Of a DNA stretch of 64,000 nt, positions 61,539-64,000 are shown piece by piece. Made by a program: the position numbers and the translations under genes. The stretch is from an uncultured Curtobacterium sp. Its GTDB lineage: Bacteria; Actinomycetota; Actinomycetes; Actinomycetales; Microbacteriaceae. Positions within the stretch are counted from its first letter, which is position 1. Every line of letters begins with the position of its first letter. Below the pieces are notes generated by a model that was not told where the DNA came from, did not search any database, and was given only the letters and a program-made list of their open reading frames with translations. The stretch is taken from positions 1-64,000 of the forward strand of contig CAJYUW010000010.1 in NCBI GenBank assembly GCA_913778205.1, in the 5' to 3' direction.

Positions 61539-63299
61539 TCAGCCCACGCGGCGGAACAGCGCCACGAACATGGCGTCGGTGCCGATCCGGTGCGGCCACA
61601 ACTGCGCGACGGGCCCGTCCGCCACCTGCGGGTCCCGCACGGCCACGGACCGCACGACCCCGGCGGTGTCGAGCTGTTCGAGCACCCCGGGGTGTCGCTC
61701 GAGCACCGCGTCGACCTGCCCGCGCGTCTCCGCGAGGTGCGGCGAGCACGTCACGTACGCCAGGGTCCCGCCGGGTGCGAGGACCCGTACGGCGGCGTCG
61801 AGCAACTCTGCCTGGAGTGCTGCGAGTTCGGGGACGTCCTCCGGCTGCTTCCGCCACCGGGCCTCGGGTCGGCGGCGGAGCGCACCGAGTCCGGTGCACG
61901 GGGCGTCGAGCAGGACGCGGTCGTACTGCACGCCTGCGCCGTCACGCCCGAAGCGCCGACCGTCGCCCTCGACCACGGTCACTCCGTCGCCGAAGCCCGC
62001 AAGCGCCTTGCGCACGAGTCCGGCGCGCGCGGGCACGAGTTCGTTGGCGACCAGGTGCGCACCGGCGACCTCCGCCTCCGCTGCGAGCAGTGCCGCCTTG
62101 CCGCCGGGCCCGGCGCACATGTCGAGCCACCGCTCCCCCGGTCGCACGGCGGACGACCGGCTGAGCGCGAGGGCGGTCAGTTGCGAGCCCTCGTCCTGGA
62201 CGCGGAGTCGTCCCGCGGCGACCCCCGGCACGCGGGCGGGGTCGCCGGACACGCCGCGGATGCCGGTCGGCGAGACCGGGAGCGCGTCCGACGCGGTCGG
62301 GACGGGAGGCACGGTGCCGCTCTCCGCGTCGGCCGCCTGCGCATCGTCGGGACCGTCCGGTCGGTCGGCTGCCGACCCGTCCTCGGTGCCGTCCGGTCGG
62401 TCGGCTGCCGACCCGTCCCCGGCGCCGTCCGGTCGGTCGGCCGTCGGCCCCTCCTCGGAGCCGCCCGGGCCGTCGGCCGTCGGCCCGTCGCCGGTGCCCT
62501 TCGGTCGGTCAGCCGTCGGCTCGTCGTCGGCGCCGTCCGAGCGGTCGGCCGTCGGCGCATCGGCGATGACTCCTGCGCGGTCGACCTCCGCTGCGTCGGT
62601 GCCTTCCCCACGGTCGACCTCTCCCGCGTCGGTGCCCGTCGTCGGCGTCGTGGCGCTGGCGACGTCCTCGTCGGTCGCGCGCCCCGGCAGCGCGACGAGC
62701 TGGACACGGGGCGCGACGTTGTCGGCCGCCAGCAGCGCCGCGAGCTCGTCGCGGGAGCGTTCTGCGGCGAGGGCGTCCCGCAGCGCGGACACCACCCACG
62801 TCGGGTGCGACCAGCGGACGGCGAGGAGCGCGTCACCTCCGCGACCCTCGGTGACGGCAGCGTCCCACTCAGCGTCGGTCCGCGCGGCGACCTTCCGCAG
62901 CACGGCGTTGACGAAGCCGGTGGCGCGGCGGGCACCGACCTCTCGAGCGAGCTCGACGGTCGCGGAGACCGCCGCGTGCGTCGGCGTGCGCATGCCGAGG
63001 AGCTGGTGGGTGCCGAGGCGCATCACGTCGAGGACGTCCGCCTCGATGTTGTCGACCCGACGCCCGGAGGCGATGCCGACGATCGCGTCGTAGCGGCCGA
63101 GCATCCGGATCGACCCGTAGGTCAGCTCGGTCGCGAACGCGGCGTCGCGGGCGCTCAGACCCGCGCGACGGATGCGTGCGGGCAGCAGCAGGTTGGCGTA
63201 GGCGTCGTCGACCTGCACGGCGCGGAGTACGTCGTAGGCGACCCGTCGGGCCGAGATCGGGCGCGGTCCGCGTCTGCGCTGGGCTCCGGCGGCGCTCAC
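61539..63299 (-). CDS. rsmB: 16S rRNA (cytosine-967 C5)-methyltransferase RsmB with repeat insertion
   Basis: 586 residues. N-terminal NusB-like RNA-binding domain (~res 15-145: ARRVAYDVLRAVQVDDAYAN; LRLGTHQLL-like MRLGTHQLLGM), and a C-terminal SAM methyltransferase (LDMCAGPGGKAALLA; VLLDAPCTGLGALRRRPE; YVTCSPHLAETRGQV) with both catalytic cysteines. Between them, at about residues 243-320, six 12-residue repeats (PTADRPDGAGDG type) are inserted, making it ~110 residues longer than usual relatives. The insert lies in the linker before VAAGRLRVQDEGSQL and is likely disordered. It overlaps fmt by four bases. Confidence 0.93.
   Translation of the reverse strand: MSAAGAQRRRGPRPISARRVAYDVLRAVQVDDAYANLLLPARIRRAGLSARDAAFATELTYGSIRMLGRYDAIVGIASGRRVDNIEADVLDVMRLGTHQLLGMRTPTHAAVSATVELAREVGARRATGFVNAVLRKVAARTDAEWDAAVTEGRGGDALLAVRWSHPTWVVSALRDALAAERSRDELAALLAADNVAPRVQLVALPGRATDEDVASATTPTTGTDAGEVDRGEGTDAAEVDRAGVIADAPTADRSDGADDEPTADRPKGTGDGPTADGPGGSEEGPTADRPDGAGDGSAADRPDGTEDGSAADRPDGPDDAQAADAESGTVPPVPTASDALPVSPTGIRGVSGDPARVPGVAAGRLRVQDEGSQLTALALSRSSAVRPGERWLDMCAGPGGKAALLAAEAEVAGAHLVANELVPARAGLVRKALAGFGDGVTVVEGDGRRFGRDGAGVQYDRVLLDAPCTGLGALRRRPEARWRKQPEDVPELAALQAELLDAAVRVLAPGGTLAYVTCSPHLAETRGQVDAVLERHPGVLEQLDTAGVVRSVAVRDPQVADGPVAQLWPHRIGTDAMFVALFRRVG
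62355..62570. repeat. 36-bp coding tandem repeat in rsmB
   Basis: Unit starts fall at 62355, 62391, 62427, 62463, 62499 and 62535. The period of 36 keeps frame and encodes 12 residues. One arm of the dispersed palindrome (GACGGGAGGCACGGTGCC, ~62302-62319) lies beside it inside the gene. Confidence 0.88.
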
Positions 63300-64000
63300 G
63301 CGAGGACCTTCCCGTCGAGCGCGCCGAGGCCCCGTGCCCAGGCCGCGGCGTCCATCGCTTTCTTGCCGGCGGGCTGCACCTCGGTGAGCACGAGCGGGTC
63401 GTCGGCCGTCCCGACCAGCAGGCGACCGTCGACCAGGCCGAGCGCGCCGGGGGCGAGGTGCGGGGCGGAGGAGGCCGTGCCTCCCGGCCGCAGCGCGCTG
63501 CGGAGCAGCTTGACGCGGGTGTCGCCCAGGAGGGCGAACGCGCCGGGCTCGGGCGTGACGCCGCGGATGCGGGCGTGGACGCGGACGGCGGGCTCGTCGA
63601 AGACGACGTGCGCGTCGTCGACGGTGGGCTTCGGCGCGAGGGTGACGTCACCCGTCTGCTCGGTGGCCACGGCGGTGCCGGCGGCGAGGTCGTCGACCAC
63701 CTGGGCCACGACCTCCGCACCGGTCTCCGCCATCGCCGCGAGGACGTCACCGCTGGTGGCGTCGGGGTCGATCGCGAACGGCTCGGAGGCGTACACCGGA
63801 CCGGCGTCGAGGGCCTCGGCGAGCTGGAAGACCGTGGCGGCCGTCTCGGTGTCGCCGGCCATCACCGCGCGCTGCACGGGGGCGGCGCCGCGGTACGCGG
63901 GCAGGTCGGAGAAGTGCAGGTTGACCCAGCCGAGCCGAGGTGCCTCGAGCGCGGGACGGCGGAGGAGCGCCCCGTAGGCGACGATCACGCCGAGGTCGGG
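63296..64000 (-). CDS. fmt: Methionyl-tRNA formyltransferase (partial, N-terminus outside window)
   Basis: Formylates initiator Met-tRNA. The last 235 codons are present. The formyl-transfer signature NLHFSDLPAYRGAAPVQRA carries the catalytic Asn and His; ALDAGPVYASEPFAI holds the Asp region; the C-terminal OB-like domain includes ARIRGVTPEPGAFALL. The frame is open to the window edge. Its stop overlaps the rsmB start, the usual def/fmt/rsmB order. One arm of the dispersed palindrome (CCGTGCCTCCCGGCCG, ~63475-63490) is embedded in the coding sequence. Confidence 0.95.
   Translation of the reverse strand, partial: PDLGVIVAYGALLRRPALEAPRLGWVNLHFSDLPAYRGAAPVQRAVMAGDTETAATVFQLAEALDAGPVYASEPFAIDPDATSGDVLAAMAETGAEVVAQVVDDLAAGTAVATEQTGDVTLAPKPTVDDAHVVFDEPAVRVHARIRGVTPEPGAFALLGDTRVKLLRSALRPGGTASSAPHLAPGALGLVDGRLLVGTADDPLVLTEVQPAGKKAMDAAAWARGLGALDGKVLA

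Noticed and set aside
62355-62570. Frameshift or assembly error in rsmB
   Set aside because: The 36-bp units keep frame and both flanking domains are intact, so the insert is read as part of the protein.
63296-64000. Fmt with an altered LDTGD motif (ALDAGPV)
   Set aside because: This variant is, as far as I recall, ordinary in actinobacterial Fmt, so it is not taken as loss of function.

Overview
The window is 64 kb of chromosomal housekeeping sequence from a high-GC actinobacterium. Gene content and order (tkt-tal-zwf-opcA-pgl; gap-pgk-tpiA-secG-rbpA; whiA-rapZ-uvrC-uvrA; hisI-trpE-trpC-trpB-trpA-lgt), the actinobacterial proteins RbpA, OpcA and WhiA, and the absence of cell-envelope genes typical of mycobacteria point to Microbacteriaceae. 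The overall look is most like Curtobacterium or a close relative; that genus guess is inference from pattern, not from a search.

Layout. 1-3400: start of sufB, then heme genes ctaA (+) and ctaB (-), convergent around a repeat-rich gap. 3900-10800: pentose-phosphate cluster tkt, tal, zwf, opcA, pgl (+). 11100-19400 (-): rbpA, secG, tpiA, pgk, gap, then whiA, rapZ, uvrC. 19400-28300 (-): uvrA, an SDR, uvrB, coaE, rpsA. 28400-34300: a DUF885 peptidase-like gene, polA, a thioesterase (+), an ANTAR response regulator and tRNA-Leu(CAA). 34300-37300: a histidine kinase/response regulator pair divergent from an exported Pro/Ala repeat protein. 37300-41400: a GAF regulator-DUF779-aldehyde dehydrogenase operon and a divergent HdeD-like membrane protein. 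41400-51900 (-): VIT/ferritin-like transporter, pyk, gltD, gltB, then lgt. 52200-60940 (-): trpA, trpB, trpC, two small membrane proteins, trpE, hisI, then hisF, hisG, hisE, rpe. 61500-64000 (-): rsmB and the truncated fmt.

How the genes work together: the left half covers central carbon flux (pentose phosphate pathway, lower glycolysis, pyruvate kinase) and heme A supply for cytochrome oxidase; the middle covers nucleotide excision repair (UvrA, B and C all present) and replication/repair (PolA); the right half covers glutamate synthesis, Trp and His synthesis, lipoprotein maturation and translation-linked modification (RsmB, Fmt).

No phage, IS element, CRISPR array or biosynthetic cluster is visible. 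What is unusual lies between and inside the ordinary genes: (i) polA has no stop codon where the protein should end (residue 889) and reads in frame through a palindrome into the DUF885 gene; (ii) a dispersed palindrome family with arms like GGACGGGAGGCGCGGTGCC sits just past stop codons about ten times; (iii) at least seven genes carry a TANNNT-like -10 box 6-7 bases before the start codon, the signature of leaderless transcripts; (iv) many minisatellites (9, 15, 17, 18, 28, 36, 48 and 89 bp) occur in gaps and, in rsmB and a secreted protein, inside genes; (v) candidate operators are visible for the two-component system and for the aldehyde dehydrogenase operon.
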